Assembly: GCF_021028955.1 (NCBI RefSeq)
Contig: NZ_JAIWPE010000096.1
Span: forward strand, 124,001 to 188,000
Length of the DNA: 64,000 bases
Source of the DNA: Salipaludibacillus sp. CUR1
GTDB taxonomy: Bacteria > Bacillota > Bacilli > Bacillales > Salisediminibacteriaceae
Direction: 5' to 3'
Positions within the stretch are counted from its first letter, which is position 1; the number at the start of each line of letters is the position of its first letter. The notes under the pieces are model-generated. The model worked only from the letters and a program-made list of their open reading frames with translations. It did no database searches and was not told where the DNA came from. Positions 25,298-36,300 of the stretch are shown in pieces. Made by a program: the position numbers and the translations under genes.

Positions 25298-25567
25298 TTA
25301 TCGACGAAGACCAAGCTTATCGACAACTTGACGGTAACGAGTAACGTCTTTATTACGTAAGTAAGTAAGCAAGTTACGACGTTGACCGACCATTTTTAAA
25401 AGACCACGGCGTGAATGGTGATCCTTCTTGTGTGTACGCAAATGATCATTTAGCGTATTGATTTGCTCAGTAAGGATAGCTACCTGTACTTCAGGAGAAC
25501 CTGTGTCGTTCTCATGAGTTTTAAACTGGTCAATAATTTCATTTTTACGTTCTTGAGTTAATGCCAT
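25298..25567 (-). CDS. rpsO: 30S ribosomal protein S15
   Basis: 89 residues, the full standard length, with the S15 signature [32 protein letters not shown]. It binds the central domain of 16S rRNA early in 30S assembly. ATG at 25567 has AAGGAGG 8 nt upstream. It is transcribed alone between its own extended -10 promoter (25707-25715) and a terminator. The long leader (about 130 nt) may hold an S15-binding autoregulatory structure as known in related bacteria. Confidence 0.98.
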   Translation of the reverse strand: MALTQERKNEIIDQFKTHENDTGSPEVQVAILTEQINTLNDHLRTHKKDHHSRRGLLKMVGQRRNLLTYLRNKDVTRYRQVVDKLGLRR

Positions 25568-25700
25568 CCTGTTCCACCTCCTTTATCTTAATCCCCAATT
25601 GCTGAGCAGACGTCGGTGACTCGTGCTGCCAAGCATCGGTTCATAGCAATACTAATCATACTAGTTAAAAGAAGAGATTTCAAGTTTTTCATAAAAAATT
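25568..25700 (-). ncRNA. rpsO 5' leader, possible S15 autoregulatory RNA
   Basis: About 130 nt between the predicted promoter and rpsO, much longer than needed for initiation. It contains a small TGCT/AGCA hairpin and GC-rich segments in an AT-rich context. Leader-mediated control by S15 is known for this gene in several bacteria, but the fold was not computed here. Confidence 0.3.
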
Positions 25701-25706
25701 TAATTT

Positions 25707-25715
25707 ATTATAGCA
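25707..25715 (-). promoter_or_regulatory. Extended -10 promoter for rpsO
   Basis: Minus strand TGCTATAAT, a full extended sigma-A -10. The region 17 nt upstream has no good -35 box. It lies between the ribF terminator and rpsO. Confidence 0.5.
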
Positions 25716-25773
25716 GTCTTTCTAAAAAAATGAGACGCTTGCGTGCAGAAAACAAAGCTTTTTGCTGCAATAT

Positions 25774-25794
25774 AAGAAAATCAGCAGCTGATTT
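25774..25794 (-). terminator. Probable terminator at the end of ribF
   Basis: Minus-strand 7-bp stem AAATCAG / CTGATTT with a 3-nt loop is followed by TCTTATA. The first arm overlaps the ribF stop codon. The U-run is weak. Confidence 0.5.
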
Positions 25795-26722
25795 AAAAGA
25801 AGCTGCGGGCCTCTGCTATATCTTTATTAATCTGTGCGATTAAGGCCTCTGCGCCATCAAACTTAATTTCTCCCCGAATCCGCCCAAGAAAAACGACTTC
25901 AACTTTCTCATCGTATAAATTCTTTTCTGTATCAAGAAGATGGACTTCTATCGTTTGTTTGGCAGTCTCATCATGAAAAGTAGGCTTAGAACCAATATTG
26001 CACACACCGGAATACATCTTTCCGTTCACCTTAAAGGTAACAGCATATACGCCGGCAGCAGGAATTTCCTTTTGTGCATCAGTGGAAACATTGGCAGTAG
26101 GAAAACCGATCGTACGTCCGCGTTTTTCTCCATGTTCCACTACTCCGGTTATCTTATAATTCCTGCCTAAATAGCTGTTTACTTTGTCTATTTCACCTTT
26201 GGCCATTGCCTCACGGATGGAAGTGGAACTGATTTTCCCTTCCTGGCCAGCTACTTTTTCCACTGTTGTCTGCGTGATTAAATTTCTTGAATGGAAAGGC
26301 ATTGTTTCCATTGTCCCTTTTCCCAGTCTGCCGTAAGAATAATCGAAACCAGCGACCACGTGTTTAACATTTAAATCAATTAAGTAGTCGTCCACAAATT
26401 GCTGGGGGGATAATTCTGAAAAGCGGGAAGTAAATTCTACAATAAATAAGTAATCCACACCTGTCTTTTCTATCAGCTTTTCTTTTTCCTCCAGAGGGGA
26501 GAGATAGCGGACAGGGTATCCGCCATTCTTCCCCAAGACTTCTTTAGGATGAGGGAAGAAAGTCATGACCGCAGAATAAATATGTTCATCGGCAGCTTTT
26601 TTTACAGCCGTTTCTATCACTTTCCGATGCCCTAAATGAACACCGTCAAAAAAGCCTAAAGCAGTCACTGTCGGCGGAAGGTTCACCGGGCGATGAGGAT
26701 GTTTTAAGTGAATAATTTCCAA
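25793..26722 (-). CDS. ribF: Bifunctional riboflavin kinase/FAD synthetase
   Basis: Converts riboflavin to FMN and FMN to FAD. 309 residues. The N-terminal nucleotidyltransferase domain has GFFDGVHLGH near residue 25 and SSTSIREAMAKG near 160. The C-terminal flavokinase domain has the GVVEHGEKRGRTIGFPTANV signature and GVYAV. The start is uncertain between GTG at 26731 and TTG at 26722; TTG is preferred because GAGGTGG then lies upstream and the protein begins MEIIHLKHPH like homologues. It follows truB by 32 nt, as in B. subtilis (where it is called ribC). No FMN riboswitch is seen. Confidence 0.94.
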   Translation of the reverse strand: MEIIHLKHPHRPVNLPPTVTALGFFDGVHLGHRKVIETAVKKAADEHIYSAVMTFFPHPKEVLGKNGGYPVRYLSPLEEKEKLIEKTGVDYLFIVEFTSRFSELSPQQFVDDYLIDLNVKHVVAGFDYSYGRLGKGTMETMPFHSRNLITQTTVEKVAGQEGKISSTSIREAMAKGEIDKVNSYLGRNYKITGVVEHGEKRGRTIGFPTANVSTDAQKEIPAAGVYAVTFKVNGKMYSGVCNIGSKPTFHDETAKQTIEVHLLDTEKNLYDEKVEVVFLGRIRGEIKFDGAEALIAQINKDIAEARSFF

Positions 26723-26754
26723 AGGAGCCACCTCATTTTTCCCAAAAAATAGTA

Positions 26755-27690
26755 TTAATCATGAATGGTCCGGATCATCTTTTCCGGTTTCATCATGCCG
26801 TTTCTTTTCTCGTCTTTTTTATACAGAGCAAGAACACGGCCTTCTTGATTATATATAGCAAAGATGGTTTCGTCCATAGAAAAAGTTTGTTCAGGAACTG
26901 GTAAAATAGCTCCCTGCAGCACCTTGTTTTCAATTTCCCGGCTGATTGTAATGGAAGAAAACCTTTCCAGTGCCCGTTCTACAGGGATAAGCAGGTCTTT
27001 TGCTTTTCCTTCAGCTGATGCGTGATCAAGCTCGTCAAGAGTGATACAATCTTCTCCAACAAAAGGACCGGAAGCTTCTCTGACTAAATGGGACATGTGA
27101 GACGGGTAACCGAGTTTTTCACCGATCTGCACGGATAATGTACGGATATAAGTTCCTTTACTGCATTTGGCACGGAATTGAAACGACACTGTCCCGTTAT
27201 TATTTACCCTGGGCGCACTTAGAAGATTCAAATCATATATAGTCACTTGCCTTGACGGACGGTCGACCGTTTTTCCTTCTCTGGCGTATTCATAAAGTTT
27301 TTTTCCTTTTACTTTAACAGCAGAATACATAGGCGGCGTCTGTTCCAAAGCGCCTGTCAATTGCTTAAATACACTGTAGATTTCATTTTCGGTGATCGTA
27401 CGGTCTACAGGCGATTTGTCAACCACCTCACCCCCTGCATCCTCAGTTGTGGTCGAAAACCCTAACGTAACTTCACCTTTGTATGTCTTATGATCAGCTG
27501 TCAGATATTCTACTATTTTAGTGGCTTTTCCTAAACAGACCGGCAGGACCCCTTCCACATCGGGATCGAGGGTACCTGTATGACCTGCTTTTTTAGTATT
27601 GAACCTTTTCCCGACTTCCTTAACTGCTGAAAACGAAGTCATGCCTTTCGGTTTCCATAATGGAAAAACACCCATTATTTCATTTTTCAT
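26755..27690 (-). CDS. truB: tRNA pseudouridine-55 synthase
   Basis: Makes pseudouridine 55 in the T-loop of tRNAs. 311 residues. The catalytic Asp42 lies in the GHTGTLDPDVEGVLP motif, with KTYKGEVTLGFSTTTED and the QTPPMYSAVKVKGKKLYEYAR segment. A small C-terminal domain follows. The start is taken as ATG at 27690 (MKNEIMGVFPLW), with GGAGG about 12 nt upstream, a rather long spacing. The longer TTG frame to 27717 has no support. It lies between rbfA, after a strong hairpin, and ribF. Confidence 0.95.
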   Translation of the reverse strand: MKNEIMGVFPLWKPKGMTSFSAVKEVGKRFNTKKAGHTGTLDPDVEGVLPVCLGKATKIVEYLTADHKTYKGEVTLGFSTTTEDAGGEVVDKSPVDRTITENEIYSVFKQLTGALEQTPPMYSAVKVKGKKLYEYAREGKTVDRPSRQVTIYDLNLLSAPRVNNNGTVSFQFRAKCSKGTYIRTLSVQIGEKLGYPSHMSHLVREASGPFVGEDCITLDELDHASAEGKAKDLLIPVERALERFSSITISREIENKVLQGAILPVPEQTFSMDETIFAIYNQEGRVLALYKKDEKRNGMMKPEKMIRTIHD

Positions 27691-27721
27691 TTGTATCTTC
27701 CGCCTCCATATGTACAAACAG

Positions 27722-27755
27722 AAAAGGGGATAGAAAGTCCTCCTCTATCCCCTTT
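27722..27755 (-). terminator. Strong hairpin between rbfA and truB
   Basis: Perfect 12-bp inverted repeat AAAAGGGGATAG / CTATCCCCTTTT with an 11-nt loop, ending in TTTT on either strand. On the minus strand it would attenuate transcription between rbfA and truB; symmetry would allow bidirectional function, but no plus-strand gene is nearby. Confidence 0.8.
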
Positions 27756-27760
27756 TCATT

Positions 27761-28111
27761 TTATTTTTCGTCTTCGTTAAGTTTCCGAAGCAGCTGGTCG
27801 ATCCGGTTGCCCCGTTCAATACTTTCATCAAATGTAAAGGCCAGTTCCGGGGTTTTCCGAAGCTGAATTCTTTTGCCGATTTCAGAACGGATAAAACCTT
27901 TGGCTTTTTCCAAAGCATCCAGCGTTTTTTTTCTGTCTTCATCTTCCCCATACACGGTGATAAAGGCTGTGGCCTGCTGTAAATCTCCGGTAACATCTAC
28001 AGCAGTAACAGTCACAAATCCTACCCTGGGATCCTTCAGTTCACGCTGGATAATATCAGTTAATTCTTTTTTAATTTGTTCTCCGACGCGATTGGCACGA
28101 ACTTTACTCAT
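27761..28111 (-). CDS. rbfA: Ribosome-binding factor A
   Basis: Late 30S assembly factor needed for 16S rRNA 5' maturation and growth at low temperature. 116 residues with a single KH-like fold, recognised by [34 protein letters not shown] and by [32 protein letters not shown] at 28111 has AGGAG 9 nt upstream. It follows ylxP after 152 bp that contains a possible terminator, so partial uncoupling from infB-ylxP is likely. Confidence 0.96.
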   Translation of the reverse strand: MSKVRANRVGEQIKKELTDIIQRELKDPRVGFVTVTAVDVTGDLQQATAFITVYGEDEDRKKTLDALEKAKGFIRSEIGKRIQLRKTPELAFTFDESIERGNRIDQLLRKLNEDEK

Positions 28112-28186
28112 TGTACGCCACTCCTATCTCAAAAGGTCATTTCATACTTCAGGCTCTAATATAGAGAAAGAGTATTACTGGCTTTA

Positions 28187-28241
28187 TAAAAAACCGGCCT
28201 GACTTTTAAATGATCTTAAATTATCACTTACCTGGCTGGTT
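28187..28241 (-). terminator. Possible terminator after ylxP
   Basis: Minus-strand arms AACCAGCC and GGCCGGTT (one mismatch) enclose a long loop with a small internal hairpin, followed by TTTTTTAT. The geometry is atypical. Confidence 0.35.
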
Positions 28242-28263
28242 CAGTCAGAACGCAGCACTGCCC

Positions 28264-28545
28264 TTACAGCCATTCCCACGTAATTTTAGTGATTTCCAAG
28301 TCATTGTAAGTTTCCAGGATGGATATGGCTTTTTGTAACTCTTTTTCGGCCTGTTTTTTTTCTGCACTTACAGACACAATAGCCCATTCTGTCCGCTGCC
28401 AAACATCCTGATAGTTTATTTCAGCAATGGAAACGTTCAGCCGCTGTTTCAGTCTCGCGGCCACACTTTTAGTGACCGAACGTTTCTGTTTTAATGACTG
28501 AGCATTATAAATCATTGCTTCAATAATCAGTGACCCGATGCTCAC
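28264..28545 (-). CDS. ylxP: YlxP, DUF503 protein
   Basis: 93-residue protein of the DUF503/YlxP family, with a ferredoxin-like alternation ([46 protein letters not shown]). It is always found between infB and rbfA in Bacilli. Its role is unknown, though YlxP has been described as an RbfA-like ribosome-associated protein. The start is GTG at 28545 and GTGA overlaps the infB stop by 4 nt; GAGGAAAT within infB serves as ribosome binding site. Confidence 0.9.
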   Translation of the reverse strand: MSIGSLIIEAMIYNAQSLKQKRSVTKSVAARLKQRLNVSIAEINYQDVWQRTEWAIVSVSAEKKQAEKELQKAISILETYNDLEITKITWEWL

Positions 28546-30704
28546 CGCTTAATTTCCTCCATCACATATGCTTCGATGGTGTCTCCTTCTTTCACGTCAT
28601 TGAAGTTTTCAAGGGTTATTCCGCACTCATAGTTTTTAGCTACTTCTTTTACATCGTCTTTAAAACGTTTTAAGTCACGGAGCCCGCCTTCAAATATGAC
28701 GACACCATCACGGATAAGTCTTACGGAAGAATCGCGGGTAATTTTACCCTCTGTGACATAAGAACCGGCAATTGAACCGATTTTAGACACTTTAAATACT
28801 TGACGGACTTCTGCCTGGCCAATCACTTTTTCTTCATATTCCGGATCCAGCATTCCTTTCATAGCTGCCTCTACTTCTTCAATCGCATCATAAATGACGC
28901 GGTGTAAACGCACCTCTACTTTTTCCACATCTGCTGTGCGTTTCGCGTTAACATCCGGGCGAACATTAAAGCCGATCACAATGGCATTCGACGCAGAAGC
29001 CAGGATAATATCAGATTCAGCAATTGCTCCGACTCCGGTATGGATGATGTTTACTTTTACACCTTCAACTTCTATTTTTTCCAGAGACCCTTTCATTGCC
29101 TCGGCAGAACCTTGAACATCTGCTTTTACAATGACATTAATTTCTTTAATTTCTCCTTGCTGAATTTGATTAAATAAATCATCCAGACTGACTCGGGAAC
29201 TTTCTTTACGGTCCGCTTCGCGCTGTTTCGTGGCACGTGCTTCACCAATTTGACGGGCTTTCTTCTCATCTTTAAACACACGGAATTGATCTCCGGCCTG
29301 CGGCACAGCGTTAAGGCCCGTGATCTCAACCGGCATTGACGGCCCAGCGGTTTTCACACGTCTTCCCAGGTCGTTTACCATAGCCCGGACTTTACCAAAC
29401 GCGTTACCTACCACAATCGGATCTCCGACATTCAGTGTACCTGCCTGTACAAGCAGTGTTGCAACAGGTCCGCGTCCACGGTCTAATTCAGCTTCAACAA
29501 CTGTTCCCATAGCTTCTTTGTCCGGATTGGCTTTTAATTCTTCTACTTCAGATACGAGCAGGATCATTTCAAGCAGGTCATCAATTCCCGTACCATTCAG
29601 GGCAGATACGTTCACGAAAATTGTCTCTCCACCCCATGCTTCAGCCACTAACTCATGCTCAGTTAATTCCTGCATCACACGGTCTGGATTTGATCCTTCT
29701 TTGTCAATTTTGTTAACTGCAACGATAATAGGCACTCCGGCAGCTTTAGCATGGTTAATGGCTTCCACTGTCTGAGGCATAACCCCGTCATCAGCCGCAA
29801 CAACCAGGATTGTAATATCTGTTACTTGAGCCCCGCGCGCACGCATCGTAGTAAAAGCAGCGTGTCCAGGTGTATCAAGGAAAGTAATTTTCTTACCGTT
29901 TTCTTCAACTTGGTAGGCACCAATATGCTGGGTAATACCTCCAGCCTCACCGGCTGTTACCTTCGTATGACGAATGCTGTCCAGCAAAGTAGTTTTCCCG
30001 TGGTCAACGTGCCCCATAATCGTTACTACAGGGGAGCGCTCCTGAAGCTTTTCAGGATCGTCATCTTCAATAATGGACTCAAATTCTGTCTCATCAACGA
30101 TCACTTCTTCTTCCACTTCTACACCGAACTCCTCGGCAAGAATATCAATTGTATCCTTATCAAGTTCCTGATTAATTGTGGCCATTACACCCAGGAACAT
30201 AAGCTTTTTAATTAGTTCCGACGGCTCTTTATTCAGCTTGTCTGCAAACTCTCCAACTGTAATAGGTGCAGAGTAAGTAACTTTGGACGGCATTTCTTTT
30301 TTACCGCCGTTATTTTTGCCAGGCTGCTGACGGTTTTGCTGCTGGTGGTTTTTATTCTGATTTTTATTACGCTTGTTTTTATTCTTATCTTTTTTACCAG
30401 GCCTGTTTTTAGGGTCATCTTCCTTGGATGTGCGTTTTCTCGGTTTTTCTTTTGAAGGCTGATCGTCATTCCCTTGTCCGGAATGCTGATTGGAAGCCCC
30501 CTGGTTTTTCTGTTTATTGTCATTACCGGCTTTTTTGCTGTTTTCTGCCGTTCCCTGGGAGCCGTCCAGCTTTTTAATAGTCGCTTCATTGATGACGCTC
30601 ATGTGGTTGGCTACTTCTATTCCCATATTTTTCAGACGATTAATAATCTCTTTACTCGTCGTATTTTTCTCTTTGGCATATTCATAGATCCGCATTTTAC
30701 TCAT
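28542..30704 (-). CDS. infB: Translation initiation factor IF-2
   Basis: GTPase that delivers initiator tRNA to the 30S subunit. 720 residues. An N-terminal IF2_N domain ([13 protein letters not shown]) is followed by a low-complexity Lys/Asn/Gln-rich linker (about 50-140), a second IF2_N, then the G domain with [20 protein letters not shown] and NKID, and EF-Tu-like domains II, III and IV. The start is ATG at 30704 with GGAGG 7 nt upstream; the longer frame to 30725 includes only unsupported codons. It lies in rimP-nusA-rnpM-ylxQ-infB-ylxP and is coupled to ylxP. Confidence 0.97.
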   Translation of the reverse strand: MSKMRIYEYAKEKNTTSKEIINRLKNMGIEVANHMSVINEATIKKLDGSQGTAENSKKAGNDNKQKNQGASNQHSGQGNDDQPSKEKPRKRTSKEDDPKNRPGKKDKNKNKRNKNQNKNHQQQNRQQPGKNNGGKKEMPSKVTYSAPITVGEFADKLNKEPSELIKKLMFLGVMATINQELDKDTIDILAEEFGVEVEEEVIVDETEFESIIEDDDPEKLQERSPVVTIMGHVDHGKTTLLDSIRHTKVTAGEAGGITQHIGAYQVEENGKKITFLDTPGHAAFTTMRARGAQVTDITILVVAADDGVMPQTVEAINHAKAAGVPIIVAVNKIDKEGSNPDRVMQELTEHELVAEAWGGETIFVNVSALNGTGIDDLLEMILLVSEVEELKANPDKEAMGTVVEAELDRGRGPVATLLVQAGTLNVGDPIVVGNAFGKVRAMVNDLGRRVKTAGPSMPVEITGLNAVPQAGDQFRVFKDEKKARQIGEARATKQREADRKESSRVSLDDLFNQIQQGEIKEINVIVKADVQGSAEAMKGSLEKIEVEGVKVNIIHTGVGAIAESDIILASASNAIVIGFNVRPDVNAKRTADVEKVEVRLHRVIYDAIEEVEAAMKGMLDPEYEEKVIGQAEVRQVFKVSKIGSIAGSYVTEGKITRDSSVRLIRDGVVIFEGGLRDLKRFKDDVKEVAKNYECGITLENFNDVKEGDTIEAYVMEEIKR

Positions 30705-30766
30705 ATACATACCTCCTGTATTCACGCCAGCACTTATTCCTTAAAAACTTGCTGCTGTATGAATAT

Positions 30767-31069
30767 CTACTCAATCTTTGAGCGAAATTTATTTGCAAAA
30801 CCTTTGTCCTGTACCGCTACCGCTACCCGCTCCGCTTTACCAATTGCCTGGCCGATTACAAAACGGTTTTCAAAAATTATATAAGGAATATTATAATAGG
30901 TGCATTTATCAGTAATCTTTTTTTTCGTATTGTCTGAAGCATCTGAGGCAACGATAACTAAATGGACTTTATTATTTTGAATTGATTTTACGACCAGTTC
31001 CTCCCCGGTCACGAGTTTACCTGCTCTTTGCATTAATCCGAGGAGCTGTCTCCATCCTTTATCACTCAT
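30767..31069 (-). CDS. ylxQ: YlxQ, L7Ae-family RNA-binding protein
   Basis: 100-residue protein of the L7Ae/L30e/S12e/Gadd45 fold, likely binding kink-turn RNA. Features are GLMQRAGKLVTGEELVVKSIQ, VHLVIVASDASDNTKKKI and the C-terminal YIIFENRFVIGQAIGKAERVAVAV. It is a paralogue of ribosomal L7Ae-like proteins (also called RplGA), with target RNA not established in this organism. ATG at 31069 overlaps the rnpM stop by 1 nt (TAATG), so translation is coupled. Confidence 0.92.
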   Translation of the reverse strand: MSDKGWRQLLGLMQRAGKLVTGEELVVKSIQNNKVHLVIVASDASDNTKKKITDKCTYYNIPYIIFENRFVIGQAIGKAERVAVAVQDKGFANKFRSKIE

Positions 31070-31344
31070 TAAAGAGACCCTCTTTGATGAAAGTGAAGAA
31101 GACTGTCGTATAACGTTTCAGGAACTTCAGCTTTTAGATGTCTCGCTAAACTGTTCTTCTTTTTTGCTTCATTAATTACTTGCGCGTCGTTTGAGATGTA
31201 TGCGCCCCGGCCTGATTTTTTTGAAGTCGGATCGATAAATACTTCCCCTTCAGGCGAACGCACCACTCGGATGAGCTCTTTTTTAGGTCTCATTTCCTGA
31301 GTTACGACGCACTTTCGAAGGGGAGTTTTCTTCTTTCCTGCCAT
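31069..31344 (-). CDS. rnpM: RnpM (YlxR), RNA-binding protein DUF448
   Basis: 91 residues of the YlxR/DUF448 family. It has the CVVTQE and RPKKELIRVVRSPEG segments and the GRGAYIS motif, on a basic RNA-binding surface. B. subtilis YlxR, renamed RnpM, binds the RNase P RNA and modulates RNase P. ATG at 31344 has GGAGGGGG 5 nt upstream, 12 nt after nusA. It lies between nusA and ylxQ, the conserved order. Confidence 0.93.
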   Translation of the reverse strand: MAGKKKTPLRKCVVTQEMRPKKELIRVVRSPEGEVFIDPTSKKSGRGAYISNDAQVINEAKKKNSLARHLKAEVPETLYDSLLHFHQRGSL

Positions 31345-31356
31345 CCTTCCCCCTCC

Positions 31357-32535
31357 TTATCTTTCTTCTCCGTCTTTTTTATAAAAATCTTCATTTTGGG
31401 GTACTGCGTCCTGATCGAACTCTTCCCATTCAGTTTCCCCGCCAAAGTCTTCCCAGCCTGTCTCCTCTTCAGCCGGGCCGTCAGGATTGTAAATCCCAAG
31501 CTCTTCAGCATCTGTCTGGCTTTTTATATCAATTTTCCAGCCTGTTAGTTTAGCTGCTAAACGGGCATTTTGTCCCCGTTTTCCAATCGCAAGTGATAAC
31601 TGGTAATCAGGTACAACTACTTGAGTCATTTTCTCTTCTTCATTAACCGTCACCTGTAAAACCTTGGAAGGGCTCAAAGCGTTAGCCACGTAAACTTTAG
31701 GGTCTTCAGACCAGCGTACTATATCAATTTTTTCCCCTTTTAACTCATTAACAATTGTCTGGACTCTCTGCCCTTTCGGCCCCACACAGGAACCTACTGG
31801 ATCCACATCCGGATCTTCGGCGTGGACAGAAATTTTAGAGCGCTCCCCCGCTTCACGCGAGACAGATTTCACTTCAACTGTACCATCATAAATCTCAGGG
31901 ACTTCCAGCTCGAAAAGGCGTTTTAAAAGACCGGGGTGAGACCGGGAAATCATAATCTGTGGTCCTTTAGTCGTTTTTTCGACTTTTGTAATAAATGCTT
32001 TAATACGGTCGTTATGACGGTAAGTTTCATTCGGCATTTGTTCGCCGATCGGCATTAAAGCTTCCACTCTCCCTAAATCTACATAAATAAAGCGGTGATC
32101 CTGCCGCTGGACAATCCCAGTCATAATATCTTCTTCCCTGTCTATAAAATCGGAATAGATAATGCCGCGTTCTGCCTCTCTGACTCTCTGTGTGACTACC
32201 TGCTTGGCAGTCTGTGCAGCAATCCGCCCGAAATCCCGGGGAGTGACTTCAATTTCCACCACGTCATCCACCTCATATAGAGGGTTGATGCCTTTTGCTT
32301 CTTCAAGTGAAATTTCAAGTCTGGCGTCAAACACCTCTTCTACTACTTCTTTTCTGGCGAAAACTCTGATAACGCCCGATTCACGATCAATATCCACCCG
32401 GACATTCTGAGCTGAATTAAAGTTCCGCTTATAACCGGTAATCAAAGCTTGTTCAATCGCTTCGAGTATAATTTCCTTGTCAATTCCTTTATCCTTTTCA
32501 ATGGTTGCTAATGCTTCCATAAATTCACTGTTCAT
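31357..32535 (-). CDS. nusA: Transcription elongation/termination factor NusA
   Basis: RNA polymerase-associated factor promoting pausing and termination. 392 residues. An N-terminal polymerase-binding domain (about 1-125), an S1 domain ([20 protein letters not shown]) and two KH domains ([29 protein letters not shown] and [23 protein letters not shown]) are followed by an acidic tail rich in Glu, Asp and Trp, without the extra C-terminal repeats of Proteobacteria. The start is ATG at 32535; GGGGGA lies 10 nt upstream, while GTG at 32544 sits too close to it. Confidence 0.96.
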   Translation of the reverse strand: MNSEFMEALATIEKDKGIDKEIILEAIEQALITGYKRNFNSAQNVRVDIDRESGVIRVFARKEVVEEVFDARLEISLEEAKGINPLYEVDDVVEIEVTPRDFGRIAAQTAKQVVTQRVREAERGIIYSDFIDREEDIMTGIVQRQDHRFIYVDLGRVEALMPIGEQMPNETYRHNDRIKAFITKVEKTTKGPQIMISRSHPGLLKRLFELEVPEIYDGTVEVKSVSREAGERSKISVHAEDPDVDPVGSCVGPKGQRVQTIVNELKGEKIDIVRWSEDPKVYVANALSPSKVLQVTVNEEEKMTQVVVPDYQLSLAIGKRGQNARLAAKLTGWKIDIKSQTDAEELGIYNPDGPAEEETGWEDFGGETEWEEFDQDAVPQNEDFYKKDGEER

Positions 32536-32591
32536 GGAACTCACTTCCCCCTTTCGTTAATAAAAGCCCTGCTGACAAACCTTTAAGAAAG

Positions 32592-33062
32592 CTAAAATAC
32601 AACAGCTAAACGGGCTTTAGCCACTTTATCGTAAGGCACCGACACAGGAACGGTCCTCGTTTTATCTTTTGTTTCTATGACGAGAGTCGTACCATCAAAC
32701 TGTGCCAGCATTCCTTCAAATGCTTTATCGCCGTTAATCGGTGCATAGGTTGTCACATAAACATTTTTCCCGACTGCATTTTCAATGTCTTTTTCCTTTT
32801 TGAGAGGCCGTTCTGCCCCGGGAGAGGACACTTCCAAATAATAAGCCTGTTCAATAGGGTCATGCTCATCAAGGGATTCGCTTAATCGTTCACTGACTGC
32901 TGTACAGTCATCGAGATCCACACCGTTATCGCCGTCTATATAGACGCGTAAAAACCAGTTTTTGCCTTCTTTCTCAAACTCTACATCCACCAGCTCTAAA
33001 GAGAGCTCTTCCACTATCGGGTGTGCAAGCTGTTCCACTTTACTCTGTATACCGCCTGACAT
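32592..33062 (-). CDS. rimP: Ribosome maturation factor RimP
   Basis: 30S maturation factor acting with RbfA and others. 156 residues. The two-domain fold contains [32 protein letters not shown] in the first half and the conserved [14 protein letters not shown]. The start is ATG at 33062 ([11 protein letters not shown]) with GGAGG 8 nt upstream; the longer frame to 33095 does not match homologues. It is the first gene of the nusA-infB block, after the polC terminator. Confidence 0.95.
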   Translation of the reverse strand: MSGGIQSKVEQLAHPIVEELSLELVDVEFEKEGKNWFLRVYIDGDNGVDLDDCTAVSERLSESLDEHDPIEQAYYLEVSSPGAERPLKKEKDIENAVGKNVYVTTYAPINGDKAFEGMLAQFDGTTLVIETKDKTRTVPVSVPYDKVAKARLAVVF

Positions 33063-33180
33063 ACCTTCAACCTCCTTTTCTGCAAAAAGCTTCATCCTAT
33101 TACTTGCATTTTCACTGTTTTTTTATACAAAACCAGCCGTAATTACCGGCGTTTCCTAGTAATGGAAAATCATTTAGTGC

Positions 33181-33211
33181 AAAAGAAAGAGTGGGTTTCC
33201 CCACTCTTTCT
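33181..33211 (-). terminator. Rho-independent terminator after polC
   Basis: Minus-strand perfect 12-bp stem AGAAAGAGTGGG / CCCACTCTTTCT with a GAAA tetraloop, followed by TTTTG. It ends the polC transcript before rimP. Confidence 0.92.
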
Positions 33212-33308
33212 GCCGCTGCTATACCTGTGTCCTTCATTAATATAACACAATCAAATAGGGGTTGCAAACCGCCCCCTGTAGAGGCCATCTCTATTCTCAT
33301 ACAGATAT

Positions 33309-36300
33309 TTAGAATAATGAAAGCTGATTGGAATCAGGCATGCCTTCGAGACACCCATGATCGTCCAGGTTTTCCAGGACAGTTTTTGAGATTTTACTTC
33401 TCTCTCTCAGGTCTTCTTTAGACAGGAATTCGCCTGCTTCCTTTGCTTTCTCAATATTTATAGCTGCGTTCGTTCCCACGCCTGACAGAGCATTAAAAGG
33501 AGGAATCAGTGAGTCCCCGTCTACCAGAAATTCAGAAGCTTTTGAACGGTACAGGTCTACTTTCTTAAATGATAATCCTCTTTCGCACATTTCTAGGGCA
33601 AGCTCCAGAACGGTAACAAGACTTTTTTCTTTTGGAGTCGCATCAAGCCCTTTACTGTATATTTCCTCAATCCTTTTTCGGATAGTGGCTGAGCCCCGGC
33701 ACATCGTTTCAAGTTCAAAGTCATCTGCCCTTACAGTGAAGTAAGCTGCATAAAACAAGATAGGATGATGAACTTTAAAATACGCAATGCGGATGGCCAT
33801 CAGCACATAGGCCGCAGCGTGGGCTTTAGGGAACATGTATTTGATTTTAAGGCAGGAGCCGATATACCAGTCAGGAACACCGTGCTTTTTCATTTCCTCA
33901 ATCCATTCCTCCTGCAGTCCCCGCCCTTTACGAACAAATTCCATAATTTTAAACGCCAGAGAATGCTCGACACCTTTATAAATCAGATAAACCATAATAT
34001 CATCACGGCAGCCAATCACGTCTTTCAGCACACATGTGCCGTCAGCTATAAGATCAGCTGCGTTATTAAGCCAAACATCAGACCCGTGGGACAAACCGGA
34101 AATCTGAACCAGTTCACTGAAAGTCGTTGGTTTTGTTTCCTCAAGCATCTGCCGGACAAAGCGGGTACCAAATTCCGGAATCCCGTATGTGCCTGTCTTA
34201 CACATAATCTGATCTTCTGTTACCCCTAATGCTTCAGTCCCTCCAAAAAGCTTAAACACTTCAGGGTCATCGACTGGAATATCTTTCGGATCCATGCCGC
34301 TTAAATCCTGCAGCATACGGATCACTGTCGGGTCATCATGCCCCAGAATATCCAGTTTCAATAAATTATCGTGGATGGAATGGAAATCAAAGTGCGTCGT
34401 TTTCCATTCTGATTCTCTGTCATCGGCAGGAAATTGAATCGGTGAGAAATCATATATATCCAAATGGTCAGGAACGACAATAATCCCTCCAGGGTGCTGC
34501 CCGGTTGTTCGTTTAACCCCGGTGCATCCTGAAACGAGCCGGTCAATTTCTGCGCCTCTCAATTGCACCTGCTCATCGCTTTCATACCCTTTGACAAACC
34601 CATATGCTGTTTTCTCAGCCACCGTACCAATCGTTCCGGCCCGGTACACGTACTCTTCCCCGAATAATTCTTTTGTATAATTATGGGCGACAGGCTGATA
34701 ATCACCTGAGAAGTTTAAGTCAATATCCGGGACCTTATCTCCCTTAAAGCCAAGAAACGTTTCGAAAGGAATGTCGTGGCCATCTTTACTGTATTCTTCT
34801 CCGCATTTTTCGCATGCTTTATCAGGCAAGTCAAACCCTGAACCGACGCTCCCATCATCAAAGAAATAGGAATGGTTGCAAGCTGGGCAAACATAATGAG
34901 GCGGGAGCGGGTTAACCTCCGTAATTTCCATCATGGTGGCTACGAAACTTGAACCTACCGACCCACGGGACCCTACTAAATATCCGTCTTCGAGAGATTT
35001 TTTTACAAGTTTCTGCGAGATTAAGTAAATAACAGAGAAGCCATTGCTGATAATACTTGTCAGCTCTTTTTCAAGCCTGTCAATAACATTCTGCGGCAAA
35101 TCGTCCCCGTAAATACTTTTTGCCCTTGTATAGCATATGTCTCTGATTTCCTGATCTGCCCCTTCGATGTGAGGGGTATATAAGTCATCTGGTACCGGTT
35201 TTATTTCCTCAATTTCATCTGCGATAGCGCGGGTATTAGATACCACGATTTCTTTCGCCTTATCTTCAGGTAAAAAACTGAAACATTCGAGCATTTCGTC
35301 TGTCGTTCGGAAATGAACCTGAGGAAGCGTCTGTTTATTTAAAGGGTTTGCCCCTCCCTGGGAAGCGATCAGGATTTTTCTGTAAATATGGTCTTCAGGA
35401 TGAAGGTAATGGACATTGCCTGCAGCCACGACCTTTTTACCTAACTTTTCGCCAATTTGAATGACGTTTTTAATCATATCTTTTAAAGCTAGTTCGTCTC
35501 TTACAATCTCTTTCTCTATTAAATGATAATAGTTGGAAGGCGGCTGTACTTCTAAATAATCATAAAAAGCTGCCGTCTCTTCTACTTCTTCCGGCGATTT
35601 CTGCATAATCGCCTCAAACACTTCCCCTTTATCACATCCGGACCCTATAATAAGACCTTCCCTGTGCCTGATTAATTCAGAGCGGGGGATCCGCGGTACA
35701 CGGTAAAAGTAATTAATATGTGATAAAGATATAAGTTTATAAAGGTTTTTCAGTCCTTCTTTAGTTTTAGCAAAAATAGTGCAGTGCGTTGGACGCTGTT
35801 TTTTATAATCATCTGAAGTCGCCTGTTCATTCAGCTGTTTGTGGGAAACTATGTCTTTTTCAATAGCGTCTTTCACCATTTTCCAAAGCAAATGACCGGT
35901 TGCTTCTGCATCATATATGGCTCTGTGGTGAGACACTAATTCAATATTAAACTTTTTACAGAGTGTATTTAGACGATGGTTTTTAAACGATGGATAAAGC
36001 AGCCGTCCAAGCTCCAGGGTGTCAATTACAGGGTTAGGCACTTTTTCGTACCCCATTTTCTGATAACCGGCATTTAAAAATGCCATATCGAAACTGGCGT
36101 TATGGGCAACGAGTATATCGTCTCCCATCCATTTATGAAACTTTTCGAGTACCTCCTCAACTTCCGGCGCTGTCTCTACCATATCGTCTGTGATCCCTGT
36201 TAATTCGATAATGGTGGGGCTCAGTTTCTCATGCGGGTTGGCAAATGATTCAAATTTATCAATAACCTCCCCATCCTTCACTTTTACAGCTGCTAATTCT

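Noticed and set aside
26723-26760. FMN riboswitch controlling ribF
   Set aside because: Only about 30 bp separate truB and ribF, with no room for an RFN element.
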